A DNA stretch of 64,000 nucleotides from Pelagomonas calceolata (Eukaryota; Sar; Pelagophyceae; Pelagomonadales; Pelagomonadaceae), in contig CAKKNE010000003.1 in the NCBI GenBank assembly GCA_918797485.1, positions 2,728,001-2,792,000 of the forward strand. The letters are read 5' to 3'. The position numbers and the translations under genes were made by a program. Positions 1 through 7,291 of the stretch are shown piece after piece. The stretch's first letter is position 1. Each line of letters starts with the position of its first letter. The notes beneath the pieces are model-generated. The model saw nothing but the letters and a program-made list of their open reading frames with translations. It was not told where the DNA came from and searched no databases.

Positions 1-1426
1 CGGGCCGTTCATCGAGTTGTTTCACAATGTCTGAAACAGCCAGCATGCCCTTTTCTCTCCGGTCGAGCATCTCGAAGAGCTTGCGCGCTTGGCCGACCGT
101 AGGTCCTACTTTCCGCGCATTTTTACCGCGAATCGAGGCTTGTAATTTAGTAGCAGCGACCTTCTGGTCGGCGACCTCCTTCCGCGCGTTCCTGCCTTTG
201 ATTTGCGCTTGTAGTGCTGTAGCAGCGTGCTGCTGCTCCTTGACCTCCTTTCTGGCACTTCGCCCGCGTTCCGCCGCAGCGAGTGCCGTCGCGGCCTTCT
301 TCTGCTCCGTGAGCTCTTGGCGCGCGTTCCGGCCCTTAATTTGCGCTTGTAATGCTGTTGCGGCATTTGACTGGTCCTGGATGTCTTTTCTCGCGGATCT
401 TCCTCGTTCGCAGGCCGCGAGTCTCGTTGCGGCCCGTTGTTGAGCATTGAGCTCTCTCCGCGAGTTCCGACCGCGCACACAAGCTGCTAGTCGCGTAGCC
501 GAGGCGTCCTGCGCCTTCGCTTCGGCCTCGGCAGCTAAGCGTTGCGCCTCCGCTTCCGCCTCAGCCGCTCGTTTCTCGGCCTCGATCCGCGCTTCTTCGG
601 AAGCTGCAGCCTCAGCTAGCTCCCGGGCCTTCTTTGCCGTCTCGCTTTGGGTCGCCTGGTCCTTGGCACCCCTGACGGCTCCCGTGACCAATCCCCATAC
701 TAGATCTGTTCTAACTTCGATCTCGGCCATCAGCATCTCCGGCGAACGTTCCGAATGGCTCTTCTTGACGTCGGGGCCTCGTTTTGAGGTCGGTCTTTTA
801 GCTTTTACGGTAGTTGTCCCTTCCAACGACTCCCGGTCGAACAAAGAAAGAAAGGTCTGCACCTCGTCGCCGCCGCGCACCCACCTCAACAGATCCGCCA
901 GCGACGCCCGGCCACTTCTACGGCCGCTCCCGTTCTTCTTATCGCCGAAAATCTTTTTGACCGCGTCCCGCAGCACGTAATCCGCGACCGGCTTGCTTCT
1001 GTATAGTGATGTTAATGCTTGGCACGACGTCCGCAGCAAAATCTCCATCTCTACACGACTGAGGGATCCTTTCGAGGAGCGGTCGAAGACCTGGAAGAGG
1101 GCCGTCACGAGCAGTTTCTCCGAGGACTCGTCCCAGTTCCGTGACGTGAGATAACAGCCCGCGAGAGCTTCGAAGGACGACACGCGGCCCCGCTCCTTCT
1201 CGTCGAGATGGCGGAAGTGGAGTCTCGCATCGACAAACGAGGGAGAAAACACCTCGACGAACTCGTCCTCCGTAAGGACCAACTTCGCGGGATCAAAATG
1301 CTTGTAGAAGCGCTGGTGGCTCGCCAGGGCCAGTCGGAAGCGCAAATCTCTATCGTCGCTCCTCCTATAGTTATTTACTACCTCTTCAGGTAAGTAAGCT
1401 GTGTCCTGGCTCAGGGACGCTCCCAT
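1..1426 (-). CDS. EF-hand / IQ-repeat calcium-calmodulin type protein (3' end outside window)
   Basis: The minus strand is open from an ATG at 1426 to the window edge, giving at least 475 residues without a stop. About residues 1-240 resemble a calcineurin-B/recoverin-like EF-hand module with degenerate loops (FQVFDRSSKGSLSRVEME). An Ala/Glu/Lys coiled coil follows. Then come at least six tandem units of about 22 residues carrying IQ-like calmodulin-binding motifs, for example LQAQIKGRNAR and LQASIRGKNAR (consensus LQxxx[KR]GxxxR). The visible end returns to an EF-like helix (ARKLFEMLDRREKGML). IQ motifs bind calmodulin or EF-hand light chains, so a Ca2+-responsive scaffold is inferred; the real partner is unknown. 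Shadow frames in the Ala-rich repeats are open on both strands, but only this frame gives a repeating motif. Confidence 0.75.
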   Translation of the reverse strand, partial: MGASLSQDTAYLPEEVVNNYRRSDDRDLRFRLALASHQRFYKHFDPAKLVLTEDEFVEVFSPSFVDARLHFRHLDEKERGRVSSFEALAGCYLTSRNWDESSEKLLVTALFQVFDRSSKGSLSRVEMEILLRTSCQALTSLYRSKPVADYVLRDAVKKIFGDKKNGSGRRSGRASLADLLRWVRGGDEVQTFLSLFDRESLEGTTTVKAKRPTSKRGPDVKKSHSERSPEMLMAEIEVRTDLVWGLVTGAVRGAKDQATQSETAKKARELAEAAASEEARIEAEKRAAEAEAEAQRLAAEAEAKAQDASATRLAACVRGRNSRRELNAQQRAATRLAACERGRSARKDIQDQSNAATALQAQIKGRNARQELTEQKKAATALAAAERGRSARKEVKEQQHAATALQAQIKGRNARKEVADQKVAATKLQASIRGKNARKVGPTVGQARKLFEMLDRREKGMLAVSDIVKQLDERP

Positions 1427-1745
1427 GGTTTTGTTGCGGGCCGCGCCGCTTTCTGCGACGGCTGCCGCTGCTGTCGGCTCTCCCAACGATCCTGCGCCCA
1501 AGGAAGGGCAGCAATTGGGGCTGCTCCCGGACAGCTTCCTGCGGCGCGAGAGGCTGGCGCTGGGTCCTAGTAACTTGTAAGCTACTAGAGACCACAAAAT
1601 CACGGGGGCCAAAAGCCGTCCTCGCGCCCCGCCCACTCGCGCATGGAGTCGTCCTGGGACCGCTCGACCCCAGGGATTGGTCGTCGTAAGCCCAACGCCT
1701 AGGGAAGATCTCGCCGGCGGCGGCGGACACATGACTAGCGGTGAC
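1427..1745. other. intergenic space upstream of the EF-hand/IQ gene
   Basis: No convincing gene is seen. It holds the 5' flank of the minus-strand EF-hand/IQ gene and the 3' flank of the membrane protein gene. A short palindrome, CTAGTAACTTGTAAGCTACTAG without its outer bases, at 1567-1588 loosely resembles the recurrent promoter palindrome but is too divergent to count as a copy. Confidence 0.5.
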
Positions 1746-2956
1746 TTATCCACGCGCGTCGGGCGGCCTGAAGAGAAGCCGCCGGACGCCCGCCCAGGCC
1801 AGCGAGCCGAGGACCGCGGTGAGGCCCTGCTTGCCGCCTGGGGGGTGCACCTGGATCGGGAGCAGGAGCAGGACGAAGCCCGCGGCGAGCGCGGCCGCGG
1901 CGGCGACGTCCGACGTCTCCGGGAGCAACGACGTCGAGCCCATGGACACGAAGGACCCGACGCCGAGGCCCAGCTCGACCGCCGCCGCGTGCTTGTATCC
2001 CGAGACGGAAATACACAACATGAGCGCAAAGCTGACAAAAGCCCCGGCCGCAACCGGCGAGCCCCAGCGCGTGCCGCCCAGGAACTGGCTCACGAGGCGC
2101 GTCAGGACTGCACAAAACACGACCGCGACGCACGTGCCGACCGAGGCGACCCTCGCAACGCGCTTCTCGTAGTTGCAGCACGAGAGCTCGTCCCATGCGA
2201 CCTGTGCGTAAATCAACCAGTGACCGACGTCGCGTCGATGGCGTGGAGGCCATGATTCAACAGTGGCGGAGACCCCGGCGGAGACGCGCCGCGACAATTT
2301 GATTTGTGCACTGCATGCGACGTCGCCGGCAGCGATGGCGAGAAACGTGGCGACGTTGCCCGTGACGTACGTCATCGTGCCCAGCCGCCCGCCGACGCCG
2401 TTCAGGAGCTTGTACCGCGAGAGCGCGAGCCAGCCGACCACCGCGAGGGACGCGTGGAGCGTGATCCAGCCCCAGTTCGGCGCCAATCGGGGATCGATCA
2501 TGCCCGCGTACGCGCCGAGCGCCGCCGGCACGACGAGGTGAATCGCCGCCGCCGCGGCCAATGTGACGAGCTGGCTTTGGGCGAGGTTTATGCCGACCGC
2601 CGCGCCTGTGTGGAAATCAACCAGTGAGTCATGTTATTGCGCGAGATTTGATTTCCACGCAGCACCGCGCCTCGCGTCGCCACGGCGTGGCTCCAAAAGC
2701 AAAAACAGAACACGACGGCGCACTGCCACGGCCACGTCCCGTCGAAGTAGGACCGCGCGACGGGACCTTCCAGCGCCATCGTCGGCCGGAACATGAGCAT
2801 CTGCTCGTCGTTGTGCAGTTCCGTGTAGAGGTGGAGCTCGTTGTTGTCGATGCTGTTCCGCACGTCGTCCGAGTCCGACCGGTTGATCGGCGTCGCCTCG
2901 TCGGCCTTCTCCGTAGCGTCAGAAGAATACACGCGAAGGAACGTCGGTCGCCGCAT
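1746..2956 (-). CDS. multi-pass membrane protein of unknown family, with two introner introns
   Basis: The model is complement(join(1746..2201,2322..2605,2671..2956)), about 341 residues. An acidic cytosolic N-terminus (about 85 residues) is followed by roughly eight hydrophobic segments, starting with WPWQCAVVFCFCFW and continuing through exons 2 and 3. Both introns are short elements with inverted repeats and target duplications. Removing them joins the hydrophobic helices in frame (AAGD then VAWDEL at the second junction). The unspliced frame also stays open through the 120-bp second intron but hits a stop after the first. For the first intron a GC donor at the target duplication, or a GT donor 12 nt further in, both keep frame. 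I do not recognise the family; the fold suggests a small transporter or integral membrane sensor, but nothing catalytic is visible. Confidence 0.7.
2202..2313 (-). mobile_element. introner element (subfamily B) forming intron 2 of the membrane protein gene
   Basis: A 112-bp element flanked by a perfect 8-bp duplication, GTCGCATG on the gene strand (plus 2194-2201 and 2314-2321). Gene-strand ends are CAGTGCACAAATCAA and TTGATTTACGCACAG. The intron runs from the first GT of the duplication to the terminal CACAG (2202-2321, 120 bp). Splicing exactly restores one copy of the duplicated target. Confidence 0.9.
2606..2662 (-). mobile_element. introner element forming intron 1 of the membrane protein gene
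   Basis: A 57-bp element with gene-strand ends CTGCGTGGAAATCAA and TTGATTTCCACACAG, a near-perfect inverted repeat. It is flanked by a 7-of-8 duplication (GCGCGGTG/GCGCGGCG). If the duplication supplies the donor, as in the other copies, this is a GC-AG intron (2606-2670, 65 bp). The alternative GT donor lies inside the left terminal repeat. Confidence 0.85.
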
Positions 2957-3129
2957 CGCGTTGCGTACCGCTTGTTACCGTGAAACTGATCAGTGCCCCT
3001 GGGATTGATTGAGATTGATGTCTTTTGACGCCTAGCGATACCACTGATGCTACCGACTACTAAGCGCAGGTCGGCTCACGAGTTCTCTACCCGTCATCGC
3101 GCAAAGACAAGGCCGCCGTCTGGAAACAA

Positions 3130-3152
3130 GCTAGCGGCAGAAAGACTCTAGC
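3130..3152 (-). promoter_or_regulatory. recurrent promoter palindrome, copy 1
   Basis: The reverse strand reads GCTAGAGTCTTTC-TGC-CGCTAGC. It lies about 76 bp upstream of the oxidoreductase start at 3228 and about 175 bp upstream of the divergent membrane protein gene. Confidence 0.65.
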
Positions 3153-3227
3153 AAGCAAGCTCTCCGACTTTTAGAGAGAGGCATACGTGGCTGCACACAC
3201 AGATCGCTGCGACCGACGCTGCGAACC

Positions 3228-4478
3228 ATGCTCTCTCTTCGCCGCGCCACAACACGCGCGCTCACAGCGAGGCGCCTCTCCACGAAACGCGAGTACGATC
3301 TAGTCCTCTTCGGCGCGACGGGCTACAGCGGCCGCATGTGTGCCGACTATTTGCTCAGGACTCATAAGGGTCTACGGGTGGCGCTGGCGGGCCGCGACCG
3401 GGCGAAGCTGGAGAAGGTCGCCGAGAGCTGCGCCGTCACACCACGAATCGTCATAGCGGACGCGCAGGACGCCGACGCGTTGCAGCGGCTGGCAGCCTCC
3501 ACCGAGGTCGTGGCGTCGACCGCGGGGCCCTTCCGCAAGTACGGGTCGTTGCTGGTCGAAGCCTGTGCGCAAGAAGGCACCAGTTACGCGGACATCACTG
3601 GGGAATCAGGGTGGACGCTGAACATGGCCGCGCAGCACCACGAGACCTGTGTTAGTACAGGTGCGATCATCGTGCCGCAGGCGGGCTTCGACTCTGTTCC
3701 CTCTGATATTGGTACCATGCTCGCAATAAAACACCACACCGCAAAAACGGGCGCACCACCCTCAGAGATAAGGACCTACGTCACGTCCATGCGCGGCGCG
3801 CGCTTCCAGGGCGGCACGGTCGACACGCTGGCTCATGAATTGGCCGAGCCGATACGGCCTGTGAAGCCGTCTGCGGTCCGTTCCGCCACGAAGACGAAGA
3901 TAGACTGGACCCACGGCACCAAGCCCTGGCAAACTGTGCAACTCAACGGCAAAACTCGATACCTGTCGCCCTTCATCATGGCCGGGGCGAACTGTCCCAT
4001 TGTTAGAAGGTCGAACGGTTTGTTAGACTACAAGGATGGTTTAGTGTATTCGGAAGCCATGGCCCTGCCTTCCTTGAAGAGTGCGGTGCAGAACTTCGCG
4101 GTTCTAGGAATAGGGACGTCTCTCTTGAAAATGGGGATGCTTGATTTTCTGCGGAAACGGGGCATGGTGCCGGCAGCCGGCGCGGGGCCCACGCTCAAGC
4201 AAGCGCGGCGGGCGTCCTACGAATATGTGATTGTGGCGACGGGCGACGATGGTTCGAGATCAGAGACGACGTGGCGCGGGAACGGGGATCCCTCCGCGAT
4301 CGCGACCACCATTTTTTTGATGGAGACGGCCCTCGGATTGCTGGCGAAGCGCGGTTCTGGAGAGGGGGGCGTGCTGACGCCCGCGGCTGCTTTAGGCGAC
4401 GACCTCTGGGCGCGGCTTCGATCGGCGAAGTGGGAGGCGGCGGACGAGGTGCCGGCCGTGACGGTCGAGCACGCGTGA
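3228..4478 (+). CDS. saccharopine-dehydrogenase-like oxidoreductase (SCCPDH / trans-acting enoyl reductase family)
   Basis: 416 residues and intronless. A basic, Ser/Thr/Arg-rich N-terminus (MLSLRRATTRALTARRLSTK) suggests a mitochondrial presequence. The Rossmann fold starts at about residue 24 with DLVLFGATGYSGRM (nucleotide-binding GxxGxxG variant). The family signatures STAGPFRKYG and YADITGESGW lie at about residues 97-130, and FDSVPSDIGT near 155. These match SCCPDH-like NAD(P)-dependent oxidoreductases rather than true lysine-pathway saccharopine dehydrogenase; the substrate is unknown. The ATG follows a palindrome-bearing promoter and is the first in-frame ATG of the open frame. Confidence 0.88.
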   Translation: MLSLRRATTRALTARRLSTKREYDLVLFGATGYSGRMCADYLLRTHKGLRVALAGRDRAKLEKVAESCAVTPRIVIADAQDADALQRLAASTEVVASTAGPFRKYGSLLVEACAQEGTSYADITGESGWTLNMAAQHHETCVSTGAIIVPQAGFDSVPSDIGTMLAIKHHTAKTGAPPSEIRTYVTSMRGARFQGGTVDTLAHELAEPIRPVKPSAVRSATKTKIDWTHGTKPWQTVQLNGKTRYLSPFIMAGANCPIVRRSNGLLDYKDGLVYSEAMALPSLKSAVQNFAVLGIGTSLLKMGMLDFLRKRGMVPAAGAGPTLKQARRASYEYVIVATGDDGSRSETTWRGNGDPSAIATTIFLMETALGLLAKRGSGEGGVLTPAAALGDDLWARLRSAKWEAADEVPAVTVEHA

Positions 4479-4556
4479 TCTAACGTTAGGTGTGTTTTAT
4501 TGGGTCGCGGCGACGGCGTAAAGGACGCCAATAGCTGCGCGCAGGGTTTCCAACTT

Positions 4557-4580
4557 GCTAGTGTCTTACAGGCCGCTAGC
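4557..4580 (+). promoter_or_regulatory. recurrent promoter palindrome, copy 2
   Basis: GCTAGTGTCTTAC-AGGC-CGCTAGC, close to consensus, 193 bp upstream of the kinase ATG at 4773. It lies inside the artefactual 5' extension of the kinase open frame, which supports the downstream start. Confidence 0.7.
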
Positions 4581-4772
4581 GCGATTATTTTTTGGGAGCT
4601 CGAGTGCCGGGAGCTCTCCGGGAGGGAGTCTCGACACGCTTGCATAGGCCTGCAATTGCCGTTGGAAACAGCCGCACACGACACGCAACGCGGATTGAGC
4701 TGCGAGAGGCGTGCTGCATCGCTGGCACAAGGCAACCCCAAATCGAGAAAAAAAAGAAGCAGCGGCGGAGCG

Positions 4773-7274
4773 ATGCCGGACTCCGACCGGCCCTCGCTCG
4801 AAGCACAGATTGATGACGACGAGGCCTGGCTCGCGGCCAACGACGACGACGACTGGGACGCGCCCGCGGCGCCGCCCGCGCCCGCCGCCGCCCCGGAGCC
4901 GGCGCCCGCTGCAGAGGCAGCGCCGGCGCCGGCCGCCGAGCCGCCACAGGAGAGCACGACGGAGGCGCAGCGCACGGTCGACACGACGCTCGCCGCGGCC
5001 CAGGTCTGCGTCTACGACCTCGAGGGCGATTCCTGGCGGCCGCTCGCGGGTGGGCGGTGGGTCGATCTCTGTCTAGTAGAAGAGCGAGATTCTGGGCAAC
5101 TGAGGGTGGCGGCGCCGGACCCGGAAGGAGATGAACTGGCCGTCGCGTTCGATCTAGAAAGGGACGCGACGCTAGCGTTGCACGAGGTCCAAGGCAAGCC
5201 GTCGTCCTTCGCGGAACTCGCGCGAGGGTCGGCGACGGACGACGCCGTGCTCGGGTTGAGGTTCGTGGACGCGACGGCAGCCCAAGCTTTTGACCGAGCT
5301 CTCCAGAGCGCTCTGAGACGAGTGTCGTCGTGCGCGCCGCCCCAAGAGCTGCTCGACGGCGTCGAACCGAGAACCTCCTTCGACACGGCCCTCAAACAAC
5401 TCAAGGCCATGGGCTTCGACGAAACGTCTATTAGGAGGGCCCACGGCGCGCTGCAGGTGGCCGACGCTGGGTTGCTCGCGGAATGGATGCTCGAACGACC
5501 TGAGAACGAGGTAACAGAAGCGCAGCCGCCGTCGAACTTATCGAAGCGGCAGGTCTCGGATATCCCTTGGGACGACGTCGAAGCATCCGCTCTGAGAATA
5601 CTGGCGCAGTCGCAAAATTCACCCATACCAGAACGACTGAAGCACGCCTCGAAGGCCGCCACGGATACCGTGCGACGGTCCCTAGGGCCGAATGGCGACG
5701 ACGCCTGGTGGGACTCGACGCGCAAGGCCGCGGAGAAAGTTTTACAAACACGCTTCGACGCCGGCGCGACGTCTCGCGGGGCCGCGCACGCCGTGTTTTC
5801 TCATCTACGGGAAGTTTTGGACGCAATCGCCGTCGAAGACCAACCGATGTCGCCCCTGACCGATGATGCGGGTGTCGAGGAGGAAAAGAACGAAGAGTCG
5901 CCGGAGCGGCAGCTGGCGTCGCCGGGCGCCTCGCGACGCGTATCGATGGCGTCTCCGGTTGTATCGCCGGCGCCGGCGCCTGCTCCGAGACGACGGGGCA
6001 CGCTCGGTCTCGACGGGAACACGCCCGTCAAACCGCCGCCGCAAAAACGGAAATCTTTGGCGGGTCGACTCGCGGCGATGTTCAAGAGTCCGGCCAAGGA
6101 GAAGAAGAAGACGTCCCGGGCGCCCTTGCCCGCCGTGCCGACGCCTCCATCAATAAGGGCGGCGCGACGCGCGGGATTACCACCTCCTCCTCCCAGAGGT
6201 GGGTCGGACCGCACGCTGTCGTTGCAACCTTTTAGTCCTTCTGATTTCGCTCCGAAACGCATTGTCGGACGAGGCGCGTTCGGCGTTGTGGTCGTAGCCG
6301 AACGTAAAAGTGACAGAGGCGCTCGCGATAGAGTGAGATACGCTATAAAAGTCATCGACAAGGCGTCGTTACGAGGTGCGCGAGCGAGAGCGTTAGCACG
6401 CATCGAGCGAGATGTGCTCGACTTACTAGCTCACAGACGCGCCCCGTTCGTCGCCAAATTACGGTGTGCCTTCCAGTCGATGGAGCGGCTGTACCTAGCC
6501 ATGGACTATTACCCGGCGGGATCGTTGGATGCGGTGTTAGCTTCTAGGTCCTTCCGACGAAGTGACGCGAGACAGGCCGCCCAGAAAGTCGGCGCGGAGC
6601 TCGCCGCGGCATTGACGCAGATCCATGCGTTCCGCGTCGTGCACCGTGATGTCAAGCCAAGCAATGTTTTAGTGGACCAGCGGGGCCATGTCCGTTTGTC
6701 GGACTTTGGCTTGGCTACTAGGTTGCCCGCCGCCGGTTCGCGACAGCAGAAACGGTCCTTCGCCGGCACGGTGCAGTACGCCGCTCCTGAACTACTCCTC
6801 AAGCAACACACGACTTTTGGCGCCGAGATCGACTGCTGGGCCCTCGGGTGTTTACTCTTTGAGTTGCTGTCGGGCAGACCGCCGCATGATGCCCCTACAG
6901 CAAGGGAGACCTTCGCGTCGATTGTGGGGAATAAACAACCAAATTGGCCGTCCGGGAACGACGTCTCCGATGTTTCTATTATTACTCTCAAAAAAATGTT
7001 AGAAAGGAACCCTGACAAAAGACTACGAGCGGCGGACTGCCACGCGGCGCCCTGGTTCGCTTCACTAAATTTCTCGGCGTTGGATGTGGACGCCGGGCCT
7101 TTAGCAGCAATAGCCACGGTCATCGCCGAGTGCAATTCCCTGGAGGAGCACGACGGCGAGGATTTGGACGCCTTGTTCAGAGATGATAGATTATCAATGC
7201 GCGGGAGCGGGGACGCGTTCGCGGGCTTTGGGCGGCCGGAGTCGGAGTTCTCGCGGCGGCCGCCTGGTAGATAA
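4773..7274 (+). CDS. UBA-containing AGC-type serine/threonine protein kinase
   Basis: 833 residues from the ATG at 4773 (MPDSDRPSLEAQ). The frame is open 273 bp further up, but that stretch contains the promoter palindrome and an A-rich leader, so I take it as 5' UTR. An acidic and Pro/Ala-rich N-terminus is followed by a possible EVH1/PH-like segment (about 70-180) and a UBA-like helical triplet at about 200-240 (ALKQLKAMGFDETSIRRA). A Ser/Pro-rich linker leads to a full kinase domain at about 490-770: GRGAFG loop, AIK lysine near 525, HRDVKPSN near 623, DFG near 643 and the APE-type motif AAPE near 669. All catalytic residues are present. The best match is the AGC/PDK1-like group. A UBA would let it bind ubiquitin or regulate its kinase domain, but this is inference. 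Confidence 0.85.
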   Translation: MPDSDRPSLEAQIDDDEAWLAANDDDDWDAPAAPPAPAAAPEPAPAAEAAPAPAAEPPQESTTEAQRTVDTTLAAAQVCVYDLEGDSWRPLAGGRWVDLCLVEERDSGQLRVAAPDPEGDELAVAFDLERDATLALHEVQGKPSSFAELARGSATDDAVLGLRFVDATAAQAFDRALQSALRRVSSCAPPQELLDGVEPRTSFDTALKQLKAMGFDETSIRRAHGALQVADAGLLAEWMLERPENEVTEAQPPSNLSKRQVSDIPWDDVEASALRILAQSQNSPIPERLKHASKAATDTVRRSLGPNGDDAWWDSTRKAAEKVLQTRFDAGATSRGAAHAVFSHLREVLDAIAVEDQPMSPLTDDAGVEEEKNEESPERQLASPGASRRVSMASPVVSPAPAPAPRRRGTLGLDGNTPVKPPPQKRKSLAGRLAAMFKSPAKEKKKTSRAPLPAVPTPPSIRAARRAGLPPPPPRGGSDRTLSLQPFSPSDFAPKRIVGRGAFGVVVVAERKSDRGARDRVRYAIKVIDKASLRGARARALARIERDVLDLLAHRRAPFVAKLRCAFQSMERLYLAMDYYPAGSLDAVLASRSFRRSDARQAAQKVGAELAAALTQIHAFRVVHRDVKPSNVLVDQRGHVRLSDFGLATRLPAAGSRQQKRSFAGTVQYAAPELLLKQHTTFGAEIDCWALGCLLFELLSGRPPHDAPTARETFASIVGNKQPNWPSGNDVSDVSIITLKKMLERNPDKRLRAADCHAAPWFASLNFSALDVDAGPLAAIATVIAECNSLEEHDGEDLDALFRDDRLSMRGSGDAFAGFGRPESEFSRRPPGR

Positions 7275-7291
7275 GTATGTAGTACACAATC

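Noticed and set aside
106-480. Listed plus- and minus-strand open frames in the first kilobase
   Set aside because: They are shadows of the IQ-repeat gene, whose true frame runs off the window and so lacks a stop.
1387-1400. AGGTAAGT as a 5' splice site
   Set aside because: It matches a donor consensus on the plus strand but lies antisense within the first codons of the minus-strand EF-hand/IQ gene.
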